A DNA stretch of 64,000 nt, taken from Mycolicibacterium neworleansense (GTDB taxonomy: Bacteria; Actinomycetota; Actinomycetes; Mycobacteriales; Mycobacteriaceae). Below the pieces are notes generated by a model. It made no database searches, was not told the origin of the DNA, and saw only the letters and a list, made by a program, of their open reading frames with translations. The position numbers and the translations under genes were made by a program. Each line of letters begins with the position of its first letter. Position 1 is the first letter of the stretch. Location: assembly GCF_001245615.1 (NCBI RefSeq), contig NZ_CWKH01000001.1, forward strand, positions 1,984,001 through 2,048,000, in the 5' to 3' direction. Shown piece by piece: positions 8,880 to 16,732 of the stretch.

Positions 8880-9749
8880 CTATTCGACCTTCGCGATGAC
8901 GGTTTCGGCGAACTGCTCGATGGGACCGCGGAAGCGGTCGGCCCCGGTGGCCCCGTTGGGCGACATGAGCCATGGCGCACACATCACCGCGGTGATGCCG
9001 AGATCCCCGGCCCGCTTGTAGAGGTCCGGCGTAGGTGGATCCAGCAGCGCCAGGATGATGTCGAACGGCTCGTGCTCGCGCCCGTACGCACGGCGCAGCT
9101 CAGCCAATCGAGCGGTGAAGCGGGCGGCCCGCTCGAGCGTGTAGGCGTAACCGATCCAGCCGTCGCATGATCGGGCCGCACGCCGCAGCGCCGCTTCCGA
9201 TTCACCGCCGCACAGGATCGGCACCGGTGCCGGCGGATGAGGTTCGATCATCAGCTCGGGCACCGAGTAGTAGTGCCCCTCGAACGACACCCAGCCGCCA
9301 CGCCAGATCTCCCGCAGCGCCGGGATCATCTCGTCCAGTCGCTTACCGCGGGTATCGAAGTCCTGGCCCATCAGCTCGAATTCCTCCCGCATCCAGCCCA
9401 CGCCGACACCGAGGGACACCCGCCCGCCCGAGATCACGGCGGCCGTTGCCACCTGCTTGGCCACCTCGAGCAGCGGACGCGCCGGTGCCACGTACACCGC
9501 GTTGGAGAACCGCAGCCTGCGGGTGATCGCGGCCATCGCGCCGATCAGCACCCAGGAGTCCGGCCAGCCGGTCTCCGGCGCCCACGGAGGCTTGCCGGTC
9601 GGTGAATCCGGGTACGGCGAAGACAGTTCGCGCGGGTAGATCATGTGGTCGGAGCACACCATGCCGTGGTAGCCCGCGTCGTCGAGCAACGACGCCACGG
9701 TCAGCGCGTCGGCGACGTCCATGAATGCCGTGCCACTCCAAAACTGCAT
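8880..9749 (-). CDS. LLM class F420-dependent oxidoreductase
   Basis: This is a 289-residue luciferase-like TIM-barrel protein of the mycobacterial F420-dependent class. Typical family segments are SGGRVSLGVGVGWMREEFE (about residues 110-128), GKRLDEMIPALREIW and PVPILCGGESEAALRRAA. These enzymes use reduced or oxidised F420 for hydride transfer to diverse substrates; the substrate here is not evident. I chose ATG at 9749 (MQFWSG) because it is preceded by GGAAGG 8 nt upstream and the longer frame is low-complexity. It is divergent from the photolyase gene, with starts 47 nt apart. Confidence 0.85.
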   Translation of the reverse strand: MQFWSGTAFMDVADALTVASLLDDAGYHGMVCSDHMIYPRELSSPYPDSPTGKPPWAPETGWPDSWVLIGAMAAITRRLRFSNAVYVAPARPLLEVAKQVATAAVISGGRVSLGVGVGWMREEFELMGQDFDTRGKRLDEMIPALREIWRGGWVSFEGHYYSVPELMIEPHPPAPVPILCGGESEAALRRAARSCDGWIGYAYTLERAARFTARLAELRRAYGREHEPFDIILALLDPPTPDLYKRAGDLGITAVMCAPWLMSPNGATGADRFRGPIEQFAETVIAKVE

Positions 9750-9796
9750 CTCAGACCTTCCGTGATTTCCGGTGTGTTCGTCGGCAGCATGTAGGC

Positions 9797-11131
9797 ATGC
9801 CCACGCTGCTCTGGTTCCGTCGAGACCTGCGCTGCCATGACCATCCCGCCCTGCTGGAGGCCGCGCAGCAGGACGGCGAGGTGCTGGCCTGCTACGTGCT
9901 CGATCCGCGCCTGGAGGCATCCTCGGGTGCGCGACGCCTGCACTACCTGTATCGGGCACTGCGCGAGCTGGCCGACAACCTCGAGGGCAATCTGCTGGTC
10001 ACCCGCGGCCGGCCCGAGCAGCGAATTCCGGCGCTGGCCAGGGCGATCGGCGCGACCTCGGTGCACATCTCGCAGGACTACTCGCCGTTCGGACGGCGTC
10101 GCGACGATGCGGTGCAGGCCGCCCTCGGTGAGACCGCCCTGTGCGCAACGGGATCGGGTTACCTGGTCTCCCCCGGCCGGATCACCAAGGCCGACGGGAC
10201 GCCGTACCAGGTCTTCACGCCCTTCTTCCGGGCCTGGCGCGGCCACGGATGGCGCGCCCCCGCGGACTCCGGGCCCGCGTCCGCGCACTGGATCGACCCC
10301 GCGCAGACTCCTGCCGATGCCGGCTATCGCATCGAAATCCCTTCTACCCAAGGTGATTTGACGTTCGATGCGGGTGAGGGCGCGGCGAGGTCGCAGTGGC
10401 GGGAATTCGTCGCGGAAGGCCTGGCCGAATACCAGGCCCGGCGCGACCGCCCTGACCTGGCCGCCACCAGCCGGATGTCGGCACACCTGAAGTTCGGCAC
10501 CATCCACCCGCGAACCATGGCTGTCGATCTCGGCTCCGGCGATGACGACTACCTGCGGGAGCTGGCGTTCCGCGACTTCTATGCCGCGGTGCTGCACCAC
10601 TGGCCCGACAGCGCGTGGCGTAACTGGAACCGTGACTTCGACGCGATCGAGGTGGACGACGACGAGGCAGCCCGGCAGACGTTCGAGGCGTGGAAGGACG
10701 GCAGGACCGGATTCCCCATCGTCGACGCCGGAATGCGCCAATTGGCCGCGACCGGGTTCATGCACAACCGGGTGCGCATGATCGTGGCCTCGTTCCTGGT
10801 CAAGGATCTGCATCTGCCGTGGCAGTGGGGTGCGCGCTGGTTTCTCGACCAGCTGATCGACGGCGATGTGGCCAACAACCAACACGGGTGGCAGTGGGCG
10901 GCCGGTTGTGGCACCGACGCCGCGCCGTACTTCCGCGTTTTCAATCCGGGTCTGCAGGGCGCGAAGTTCGACCCCGACGGCGATTACATCCGGCGCTGGG
11001 TCCCCGAGTTGGCCGATGTCACCGACGTCCACAAACTCGGCACCGACCGGCCGGCGTCGTATCCGGAACCGATCGCCGACCACGCCGAAGAGCGCCTGGA
11101 AGCGCTGCGCAGATACCGGCGCCTGGGCTGA
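9797..11131 (+). CDS. phrB: Deoxyribodipyrimidine photolyase (cryptochrome/photolyase family)
   Basis: This 444-residue flavoprotein repairs cyclobutane pyrimidine dimers with light energy. The N-terminal antenna-binding domain begins directly at the start (MPTLLWFRRDLRCHDHPALL). The C-terminal FAD-binding domain shows ELAFRDFY, FPIVDAGMRQLAATGFMHNR in parts, and the highly conserved NNQHGWQWAAGCGTDAAPYF region near residue 360. The length is typical of class I CPD photolyases. ATG 9797 is set by the family N-terminus; the open frame runs 24 codons further upstream without family resemblance. M. tuberculosis lacks this gene at the corresponding locus, whereas environmental mycobacteria often carry one. 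Confidence 0.93.
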   Translation: MPTLLWFRRDLRCHDHPALLEAAQQDGEVLACYVLDPRLEASSGARRLHYLYRALRELADNLEGNLLVTRGRPEQRIPALARAIGATSVHISQDYSPFGRRRDDAVQAALGETALCATGSGYLVSPGRITKADGTPYQVFTPFFRAWRGHGWRAPADSGPASAHWIDPAQTPADAGYRIEIPSTQGDLTFDAGEGAARSQWREFVAEGLAEYQARRDRPDLAATSRMSAHLKFGTIHPRTMAVDLGSGDDDYLRELAFRDFYAAVLHHWPDSAWRNWNRDFDAIEVDDDEAARQTFEAWKDGRTGFPIVDAGMRQLAATGFMHNRVRMIVASFLVKDLHLPWQWGARWFLDQLIDGDVANNQHGWQWAAGCGTDAAPYFRVFNPGLQGAKFDPDGDYIRRWVPELADVTDVHKLGTDRPASYPEPIADHAEERLEALRRYRRLG

Positions 11132-11145
11132 ACCCCCACGGCCGG

Positions 11146-11166
11146 CATACGACGCAGTGTCGTATG
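11146..11166. repeat. Perfect inverted repeat between photolyase and DUF2631 genes
   Basis: CATACGAC (11146-11153) and GTCGTATG (11159-11166) are perfect inverted copies around a 5-nt centre. No T-tract follows, so it could be an operator for the DUF2631 gene (53 nt upstream of its start) or a weak terminator for the photolyase gene. Confidence 0.5.
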
Positions 11167-11218
11167 TCAGAATGTCCGCAAGCCAAGCCTGAAGCCAGTT
11201 CGATCCGGAGGAGCAACC

Positions 11219-11473
11219 GTGGCCAGCACCGAAGTGGAGCGCAACAACGGCGTCGACGTCGAGGAAGTGCCGTCCGCAGCGTGGGGCTGGTCGGAGCTCA
11301 ACATCAAGGTGATCCACCTCGGCGGCATACTGTCCGCGATCTTCCTGCTGGTCATGATGCGCGGCAACCACATCGGCTGGGTCGAGAACTGGTTCCTCAT
11401 CTCGTTTGCCGCGCTCATCCTGCTGGCCGTGGCCCGCAACATCTGGATGCGCCGCCGCGGCTGGATTCGCTAG
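11219..11473 (+). CDS. DUF2631 small membrane protein (Rv2876-like)
   Basis: This is an 84-residue protein with two predicted membrane helices ([17 protein letters not shown] at about 30-46 and [20 protein letters not shown] at about 56-75), a hydrophilic acidic N-terminus and a basic C-terminus. The composition and position correspond to Rv2876 of M. tuberculosis, which carries DUF2631 and has no assigned function. Translation starts at GTG 11219 behind the strong Shine-Dalgarno sequence CGGAGGAG. A hairpin terminator follows the stop directly. Confidence 0.85.
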   Translation: MASTEVERNNGVDVEEVPSAAWGWSELNIKVIHLGGILSAIFLLVMMRGNHIGWVENWFLISFAALILLAVARNIWMRRRGWIR

Positions 11474-11486
11474 CCGCACACCTGGC

Positions 11487-11513
11487 ATGCCGGCCCTACA
11501 ACCGGGCCGGCAT
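11487..11513. terminator. Bidirectional hairpin terminator between convergent genes
   Basis: ATGCCGGCCC (11487-11496) pairs perfectly with GGGCCGGCAT (11504-11513) across a 7-nt loop. It lies 14 nt after the DUF2631 stop and overlaps the stop codon of the convergent thioesterase gene. The stem is GC-rich and followed by TTTC on the plus strand. Confidence 0.7.
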
Positions 11514-12362
11514 TTCGATGGCCGCATCCACCGGTCGCATCGAGCGGATCAGCCCCTCCTGGGCGAATGACGCCAGCAGCTCGCCGTCCTCGGTGTGCAC
11601 CTGACCGCGAACGTACGACATCCCCTGTCCCGCCGCGGTGCTCTCGTGGCTGTAGAGCAGCCAGTCGTCCCACTCCGCCGAATCGTGGAAACAAACCGAC
11701 GCCGATATCAGCGCCGTGGACAGCGTCGCGTGCGCCTGCGCCGTGCCGATCCCGCGATGGGGTCGCATCGAGGTCGAGATGCCGAGTTGTCCGGTGAAAT
11801 ATGCCAGCAGCGCCTTGGCGAGCTCGTCACGTTCGGGGATCGGGTCGCAGCGCAACCAGGCATAGAGCTCGGGCGGCCCCACCTCGTCGGGACTGTTGAC
11901 GTCGACCACGTCGACCAGGCGCAACTCGTGTCCGAGCATGGCCCGCCCGGCCGGATGGGCGTCGGCCGGCGTCTCGACATCAGGCCGCAATGCGTGGTGG
12001 CTGACCACATCTTCGGTGGGCACGTCGGCCAGCACCGTCACCGTCGCGCACAGCCGCGCATCCTGACCGACCGTGACCACCGCCGTCGCCGTCGAACGCC
12101 CCTCGTGCACGACGTCGACCGACAGCTCGACGGTGGAGTCGATCTGCACCGGTCTGGTGAACACCGCATGTGCCGACCGAACAGCCTTGTCCGGGAATCG
12201 CTTTGCCGTTGCGACGATGGCCTGCCCCAGCGCTTGTGCGCCCTTGGCCACCTGCCTGCCGTCGGTACCGACCGGTCCGGTCACGCCGACGAATCGGCCC
12301 CGCCCCGCGGGCGTCACGTCGAACACCTCGAGCAGGCCGGCAACCGAGGCCTGCGCCGCCAT
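11496..12362 (-). CDS. Acyl-CoA thioesterase II family protein (TesB-like, double hotdog)
   Basis: This is a 288-residue protein with two hotdog-fold halves. The N-terminal half contains VFTRPVQIDSTVELSVDVVHEGRS in pieces. The C-terminal half contains SASVCFHDSAEWDDWLLYSHES and GQGMSYVRGQVHTEDGELLASFAQEGLIR in pieces, typical of the TesB C-terminal hotdog (the H-x-D and DGELLAS-x-x-Q pattern). It hydrolyses acyl-CoA thioesters to free acids in the cytosol. I placed the start at ATG 12362, where A is shared with the stop codon (TGATG) of the preceding gene; a GTG 6 nt upstream is the alternative. The tight join suggests translational coupling to the unknown protein upstream. Confidence 0.83.
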   Translation of the reverse strand: MAAQASVAGLLEVFDVTPAGRGRFVGVTGPVGTDGRQVAKGAQALGQAIVATAKRFPDKAVRSAHAVFTRPVQIDSTVELSVDVVHEGRSTATAVVTVGQDARLCATVTVLADVPTEDVVSHHALRPDVETPADAHPAGRAMLGHELRLVDVVDVNSPDEVGPPELYAWLRCDPIPERDELAKALLAYFTGQLGISTSMRPHRGIGTAQAHATLSTALISASVCFHDSAEWDDWLLYSHESTAAGQGMSYVRGQVHTEDGELLASFAQEGLIRSMRPVDAAIEMPARL

Positions 12363-12940
12363 CAACACACCGGAACCAGGTCGGCGTCGAGCAGGCCCGC
12401 GGAACGCCCCCGCCGGAACAGGGTCTCCGCCCAGCCGGCCGCCGCCGGATCCGCCCCGATCACCGTCAGCGCATGACCCTTGAACGCCAGCGCGGCCGCA
12501 CTCGGCCGGTACCGCACCTGCTGGGCCCCGTCGAGACCGTCCGCACCGTACGTCCCGAAGAACACCACATCCCCGTTTCGCCCGGGCCGCTCGTGGTCTG
12601 CCGGCCGGGATGCGCCTACCGCCGTCATCGCGACCACCTCGGACTCGGCCGATCGCCACGACCCCTCCAAGCCAACAGGTTTCAGCCCGAGGATGCGCAG
12701 CGCTCGCACATCTGCACCATCGTCGGCGGCAACGCTGACGTGCCAGCCCGCCAACGCCCGGTCGAACAACCAGCCACCGATGCCCGTCACCACATCGGCG
12801 ATATCGGCTGCCGTCACGTGCAACTCGTAGCGCAGTGCCTTCGCTGGACGCACCCGCGGTCGTTCGAACGGCACCGCGAGCGTATTGCCGTCGCGGCGCA
12901 CCTCGGACAACTGTGCGGACATTCCTGGCTGTGGGGACAT
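12362..12940 (-). CDS. Protein of unknown function, coupled to the TesB-like thioesterase
   Basis: This is a 192-residue soluble protein that I do not recognise. It has no signal peptide, membrane helix or cofactor motif that I can see. Features are a mixed alpha/beta composition, a central DIADVVTGIGGWLFDRALAGWHVSV stretch (in parts) and a C-terminal SAGLLDADLVPVC. Residues near 85-130 alternate hydrophobic strands with charged turns, suggesting a compact single domain. It reads straight into the thioesterase gene by a one-base stop/start overlap, and codon use matches its neighbours. Upstream at 13024-13050 lies one copy of the bipartite motif shared with the catabolic island. A role near acyl-CoA or lipid metabolism is only an inference from context. 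Confidence 0.7.
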   Translation of the reverse strand: MSPQPGMSAQLSEVRRDGNTLAVPFERPRVRPAKALRYELHVTAADIADVVTGIGGWLFDRALAGWHVSVAADDGADVRALRILGLKPVGLEGSWRSAESEVVAMTAVGASRPADHERPGRNGDVVFFGTYGADGLDGAQQVRYRPSAAALAFKGHALTVIGADPAAAGWAETLFRRGRSAGLLDADLVPVC

Positions 12941-13023
12941 AAGGCATCCAATCCGGGTCCATGGGGCTGATCGGCCTGCAGTGTCGAGAGCGTGTCAGGG
13001 TGTGGCTCGCCTCACCCAACAGC

Positions 13024-13050
13024 GTGACATTATCCGGAGAATCTGTAAAG
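13024..13050 (+). promoter_or_regulatory. Bipartite regulatory motif, copy A
   Basis: GTGACA (13024-13029), 14 nt and TGTAAAG (13044-13050). The same two blocks with identical spacing recur at 22722, 26340 and 32226, and in symmetrical form at 30351. It lies between the unknown minus-strand gene (start 12940) and the DUF427 gene (start 13149). The distance to the plus-strand start, 98 nt, is longer than at the other copies. Confidence 0.55.
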
Positions 13051-13148
13051 CTTCTATCTTGACGCAACGATCGACCCGGCGAATGGCCGCCGGGGCGTCC
13101 CGGGAATGCGTCCATATCCAGCCGATCAGCCAAATTGGAGGTGCTGCA

Positions 13149-13856
13149 ATGAGTCTCGTCGCAGGCCGCGGTCCGTTTAGTACACAACCGGCTGGTTGGT
13201 TCATGCCCCCGCTGGCCGGGGACACCGTCTACATCGAACCCCACCCGCGCCGCATCCAGGCCTTCCGTGGTGATGCCGCACAGCTCGACACCGAACACGC
13301 GCTCATGGTGCACCGCGCCGGCCACCCGCTCAGTTACGCGTTCCCCAGCGACGAGGTCGGCGACCTCCCGCACGAGCCGGTGGTCGAGGCACCGGGATAC
13401 GTGAGGGTGCCCTGGGATGCCGTCGACGCCTGGTTCGAAGAGGGCCGCAAGCTGGTGCACTACCCGCCCAACCCCTACCACCGGGTCGACTGCCGGCCCA
13501 CCCGGCGCGGCCTGCGGGTCACCGCGGGCGACGCCGTGCTGGTCGACACCGACGAGACCGTGATCGTCTTCGAGACGGCCCTGGATCCGCGGCTCTACGT
13601 CGATCCGGCCCGAGTCCGCACCGATCTCCTGCAACCGAGCTCGACCACGTCGTACTGCAATTACAAGGGCACCGCCACCTACTGGTCGGTGGCCGTCGGC
13701 GACACCGTCGTCGCCGACGTGGCGTGGAGCTACCCCGACACCCCACCGGAATCCCTGCCTATCCAGGGGTTCCTCAGCTTCGACGCAACCCGGGTGGACG
13801 TACTGGCCGAACTCCCCTCGCCCGGGACGGCGGCCACCTGCGGTTGCGAACTCTGA
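13149..13856 (+). CDS. DUF427 domain-containing protein (tandem)
   Basis: This is a 235-residue protein with two DUF427-like beta-rich units. The second unit has the recognisable LLQPSSTTSYCNYKGTATYW segment (about residues 159-178) followed by VADVAWSYPDTPPESLPIQGFLSFDATRVDV in pieces. The family is widespread in actinobacteria and fungi and its function is unestablished. Translation starts at ATG 13149, with GGAGGT 6 nt upstream. It ends with a Cys-rich tail (ATCGCEL). An SRPBCC protein gene follows after 29 nt, probably in the same transcript. Confidence 0.82.
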   Translation: MSLVAGRGPFSTQPAGWFMPPLAGDTVYIEPHPRRIQAFRGDAAQLDTEHALMVHRAGHPLSYAFPSDEVGDLPHEPVVEAPGYVRVPWDAVDAWFEEGRKLVHYPPNPYHRVDCRPTRRGLRVTAGDAVLVDTDETVIVFETALDPRLYVDPARVRTDLLQPSSTTSYCNYKGTATYWSVAVGDTVVADVAWSYPDTPPESLPIQGFLSFDATRVDVLAELPSPGTAATCGCEL

Positions 13857-13885
13857 CCCGCCAAACCCGTGGAAAGTGAACAACA

Positions 13886-14374
13886 TTGGGCATCGTGACC
13901 ACCAGCTCCGAGACGGCATTCACCCAGTCCGCCGAGGAGGTGTACGACTTCGTCACCAACCCGGTGAACTGGGTGAAGACATATCCGGGCAGCGCACACA
14001 TCGGCGGACTGCCGGAGCGGATGCCGCTGCAGGTGGGCGACACCTGGACCGAGGCCGGACCGGACGGCGCCCAGATCTACACCTGGCACCTGGCGATCGC
14101 CATGCGACCGCGGATGTGGGTGTTCAACTCCGTCGGCAGGCTCGGCCACGACCGTGACGGGAACGGCGGCATGGAAGGCCGCATCACCGTGCAGTATCAA
14201 TTCACCCGCCCGGGCAACGACATCACGCTGTTCAGCCGCACGATGACGATCGAGGCTTACAAGGATGCCCCGCTGCCGGACGCGTTGTTCCGTGTGGTCA
14301 ATCCGGCCAACATCGACAAGTACCACGCCGCGGTGGCCAGGGAGCTGGCGCAGCTTCGCCCCGAATCAAGCTAG
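13886..14374 (+). CDS. SRPBCC family protein (polyketide cyclase/START-like)
   Basis: This is a 162-residue protein with the SRPBCC helix-grip pattern. It begins SSETAFTQSAEEVYDFVTNP, the typical first strand and helix of this fold, and continues with strands around a ligand cavity to a long C-terminal helix (ANIDKYHAAVARELAQL). Such proteins bind or transform hydrophobic ligands. The start is probably TTG at 13886 behind GGAAAG; GTG at 13895 is a close alternative. The 3' end overlaps the convergent ATPase gene by 9 nt. Confidence 0.78.
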   Translation: MGIVTTSSETAFTQSAEEVYDFVTNPVNWVKTYPGSAHIGGLPERMPLQVGDTWTEAGPDGAQIYTWHLAIAMRPRMWVFNSVGRLGHDRDGNGGMEGRITVQYQFTRPGNDITLFSRTMTIEAYKDAPLPDALFRVVNPANIDKYHAAVARELAQLRPESS

Positions 14375-15607
14375 CGCTGCGCCGCCCTCGAAATCGTCGG
14401 ACAGGGCCGCCGCCAACTCCAGAGTGCGGCGGCGGAACCTCGGCCGCAGCAGGTCGAAATGGATCTCGGTGCCGGCGGCGATGTGCTTGTCCCACGGCAA
14501 CACGAACACCCGGCCCGGGGCCACATGCTTCTGGAACTGGTGCACCAGGTCGCCGGTGTTCACATTCGGTTTGCCCGGCCCCACGTGGTTGACCACGACG
14601 CAGGATCGGTTCAGCAGGTCCTGGTAGCCGTTGTGGCGCAGCCAGTCCATGGTCACCGCGGCCTGCCGGGCACCGTCGATCGAGGCACTGGCCACGATGA
14701 CCGCACCGGAAACCGTGGCCAGCACACCCCGGCCAGCGGGGGCGAACATGTCCGCCGCGCAATCCGCCAGCACCAGGTTGTAGTGCTTGGAGACGGCCGA
14801 AGTCGCGGCGTTCCAGTCGGCATCATTGAAGGCGCGGCTCGCGCCGCTGTACTCATCGCTTGACAGCACCTCCAGCTTGGACTCGTTCATGCTGGTGAAG
14901 GCGCGGACATCGTTGTAGCGCGACAGGTCCTTGGCGGCCAGCAGATCACTCACGGTGGCCCCAGACTGGCGCCCCACCCGATCGGCCAGGTTGCCGCCGG
15001 CCGGGTCGGCGTCGACGGCGAGGATCCGGTCGCCGCGCACCGCGCTCAGCACCGACCCGAGTGCGACGGTGACGACGGTCTTGCCCACACCGCCCTTCAG
15101 GCCGAAGACACCGATCTGGTGGGATTCGCGGGCCGTGCGACGCACCCTGGCGTACAGGTCCAGTTCGTAGAGTTCGTCGCGGGACAGACCGAGGTTGATG
15201 CGGGTGGTGGCGTAGACCGCCCGCCGCCAGCCGCGACGTGGCTGCATCTTGACCGAGGAGCGCACGCCGACGCGGGACAAATTGTCGATGGCGCGCGCCT
15301 CGCCCGGTCCGGGCGCGGGGATCGGCTCTTCCAGGATCCAGCTGCCGGCCGACGACGACCCGCTGATCGGGCGGCCGGAAACGATCGGGGGAAGCTTCGT
15401 GGTGATCTCCGCTTCGCGCGGAGCGGCGAAATTAGAGGTCAGCACGACCGGTGGCGCCGACACCCGGGCGTCGCCGTGCCGGGACCGCCCGTTCGGCAAC
15501 GCCGCGACCGGGCCGCCCAGCAGCGCGTCCAGCCCGCCGTACGCCAGCGGGTCCTTGGCGTGTCTGGCGTCTCCGGAGTACATAAGCCGGTCGTCATCGG
15601 CCGACAT
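14366..15607 (-). CDS. MinD/ParA-like ATPase resembling ESX protein EspI, outside an ESX locus
   Basis: This is a 413-residue protein with two parts. Residues 1-160 are Pro/Ser/Gly-rich and probably disordered (PPVVLTSNFAAPREAE, LEEPIPAPGPGEA). Residues 160-413 form a SIMIBI P-loop ATPase: deviant Walker A KGGVGKT at 171-177 (GVFGLKGGVGKTVVTVALGS in context), DADPAGG for the second motif and NLVLADCAADM for Walker B. This architecture is that of EspI and related MinD-like proteins encoded in ESX type VII secretion loci. No other ESX gene lies in the window, so this copy is an orphan. A role in positioning or in regulating secretion is inferred from the family only. Confidence 0.8.
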   Translation of the reverse strand: MSADDDRLMYSGDARHAKDPLAYGGLDALLGGPVAALPNGRSRHGDARVSAPPVVLTSNFAAPREAEITTKLPPIVSGRPISGSSSAGSWILEEPIPAPGPGEARAIDNLSRVGVRSSVKMQPRRGWRRAVYATTRINLGLSRDELYELDLYARVRRTARESHQIGVFGLKGGVGKTVVTVALGSVLSAVRGDRILAVDADPAGGNLADRVGRQSGATVSDLLAAKDLSRYNDVRAFTSMNESKLEVLSSDEYSGASRAFNDADWNAATSAVSKHYNLVLADCAADMFAPAGRGVLATVSGAVIVASASIDGARQAAVTMDWLRHNGYQDLLNRSCVVVNHVGPGKPNVNTGDLVHQFQKHVAPGRVFVLPWDKHIAAGTEIHFDLLRPRFRRRTLELAAALSDDFEGGAALA

Positions 15608-15805
15608 ATTTACCTCTCAATCGCCTACTCGCTCCCGGCGCATCCAGGGTGACCGTCGGATGTACCGTCGCACCGCCGAGGCCATCGTCGCACCGGCCGC
15701 GTCGATTGTCCGCGCGAGTTTCACTTGCAAACAGACCTGCATTATTGCCCACAACGTCGATCACAACCACCGCCGAGGACCGGCCGAGGGGTCCCAGCTA
15801 CCAGC

Positions 15806-16729
15806 TCAGCCGTACAGCGCGCGCCGCAACGCCGCGCCCTGCAGGGCGAAAAGCTGTTGGCTGACCTCCCACTCCGGAAGCAGCGAATCGAAGCCGTGAC
15901 AGGTCCCGGGAAACAGATGGAGTTCGGTGGCAACGCCCTCGGCCAGCAGCCGGCGCGCATAGTCCAGTGCCTCGTCGCGCAGCGGATCAAGCTCTGAACA
16001 GGTGATCAGCGCCGGTGCCACACCGGTCAGCGCGGACGCGCGGGCGGGAACGGCCGCCTCCGGCACCTCGCGGCCGCCCGCATAGTGCCGCCACATCGCG
16101 ACGGTCGCCGGACCGTCGAAGCCCGGGGTTTCGGCGAACTCCTCCTTGGACCGGGTCGGCCGGTCGTCGAGCACCGGCTGATGCAGGGCCTGGAACACGA
16201 CCGGTGGCGCGGACCCGGCTGCGGCGTGCTGCGCCAGCAGCGCGGCCAACGCACCGCCGGCACTGCTGCCGGCCACCGCGATACGCCCCGCATCGATGTC
16301 GAGCTCACCGGCCAGCGTGGCCGCCCAATTGAGCACCACCATCGCGTCGTCGAAGGCGGCCGGATAGGGATATTCGGGCGCCAGCCGGTAGTCCATCGCG
16401 ATGACCGTGCACCGGGCGCGGCGGGCCAGCTCCACACACTGGATCTGGTCGGTGTCGAGATTGCCTAGGACGAGGGCACCCGAATGGCAGTACACCACCG
16501 CAGGTGACGGTGACGGTCCACCACGGTAGATACGCACCGGGATGGTGCGCCGCCCCAGCGCAACGCGGGCCCCGATGATCTCCACGCCGGGGGTGTCCAG
16601 GACCTGCGCAGCCTCACGCCGACGCTGATCCAGCGAGGTACGCACCACGCCCAGCTGCTCGGTGGACAGGTCGGTGCGGGCCTCGGCAAACCCCAGTAAC
16701 GCGGGGTCGAGGCGCTCCAGCCAGGCCAT
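15806..16729 (-). CDS. Alpha/beta hydrolase, hormone-sensitive lipase family
   Basis: This is a 307-residue esterase or lipase. The oxyanion-hole motif appears as YCHSGALVLG (usual HGGG altered to HSGA, about residues 79-88). The nucleophile elbow is VAGSSAGG near residue 147, and the catalytic Asp and His are in CSELDPLRDEA and GTCHGFDS near the C-terminus. It is the last gene of the seven-gene minus-strand operon that begins at 22683, 3 nt after the monooxygenase gene. In that setting it could open a lactone made by the Baeyer-Villiger-type enzyme, or hydrolyse an ester substrate. Confidence 0.87.
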   Translation of the reverse strand: MAWLERLDPALLGFAEARTDLSTEQLGVVRTSLDQRRREAAQVLDTPGVEIIGARVALGRRTIPVRIYRGGPSPSPAVVYCHSGALVLGNLDTDQIQCVELARRARCTVIAMDYRLAPEYPYPAAFDDAMVVLNWAATLAGELDIDAGRIAVAGSSAGGALAALLAQHAAAGSAPPVVFQALHQPVLDDRPTRSKEEFAETPGFDGPATVAMWRHYAGGREVPEAAVPARASALTGVAPALITCSELDPLRDEALDYARRLLAEGVATELHLFPGTCHGFDSLLPEWEVSQQLFALQGAALRRALYG

Positions 16730-16732
16730 GGC

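Noticed and set aside
12363..13919. Upstream extension of the thioesterase frame to 807 codons
   Set aside because: Only the part after 12362 resembles the TesB family. The rest is antisense to the DUF427 gene and overlaps the unknown minus-strand gene in another frame.
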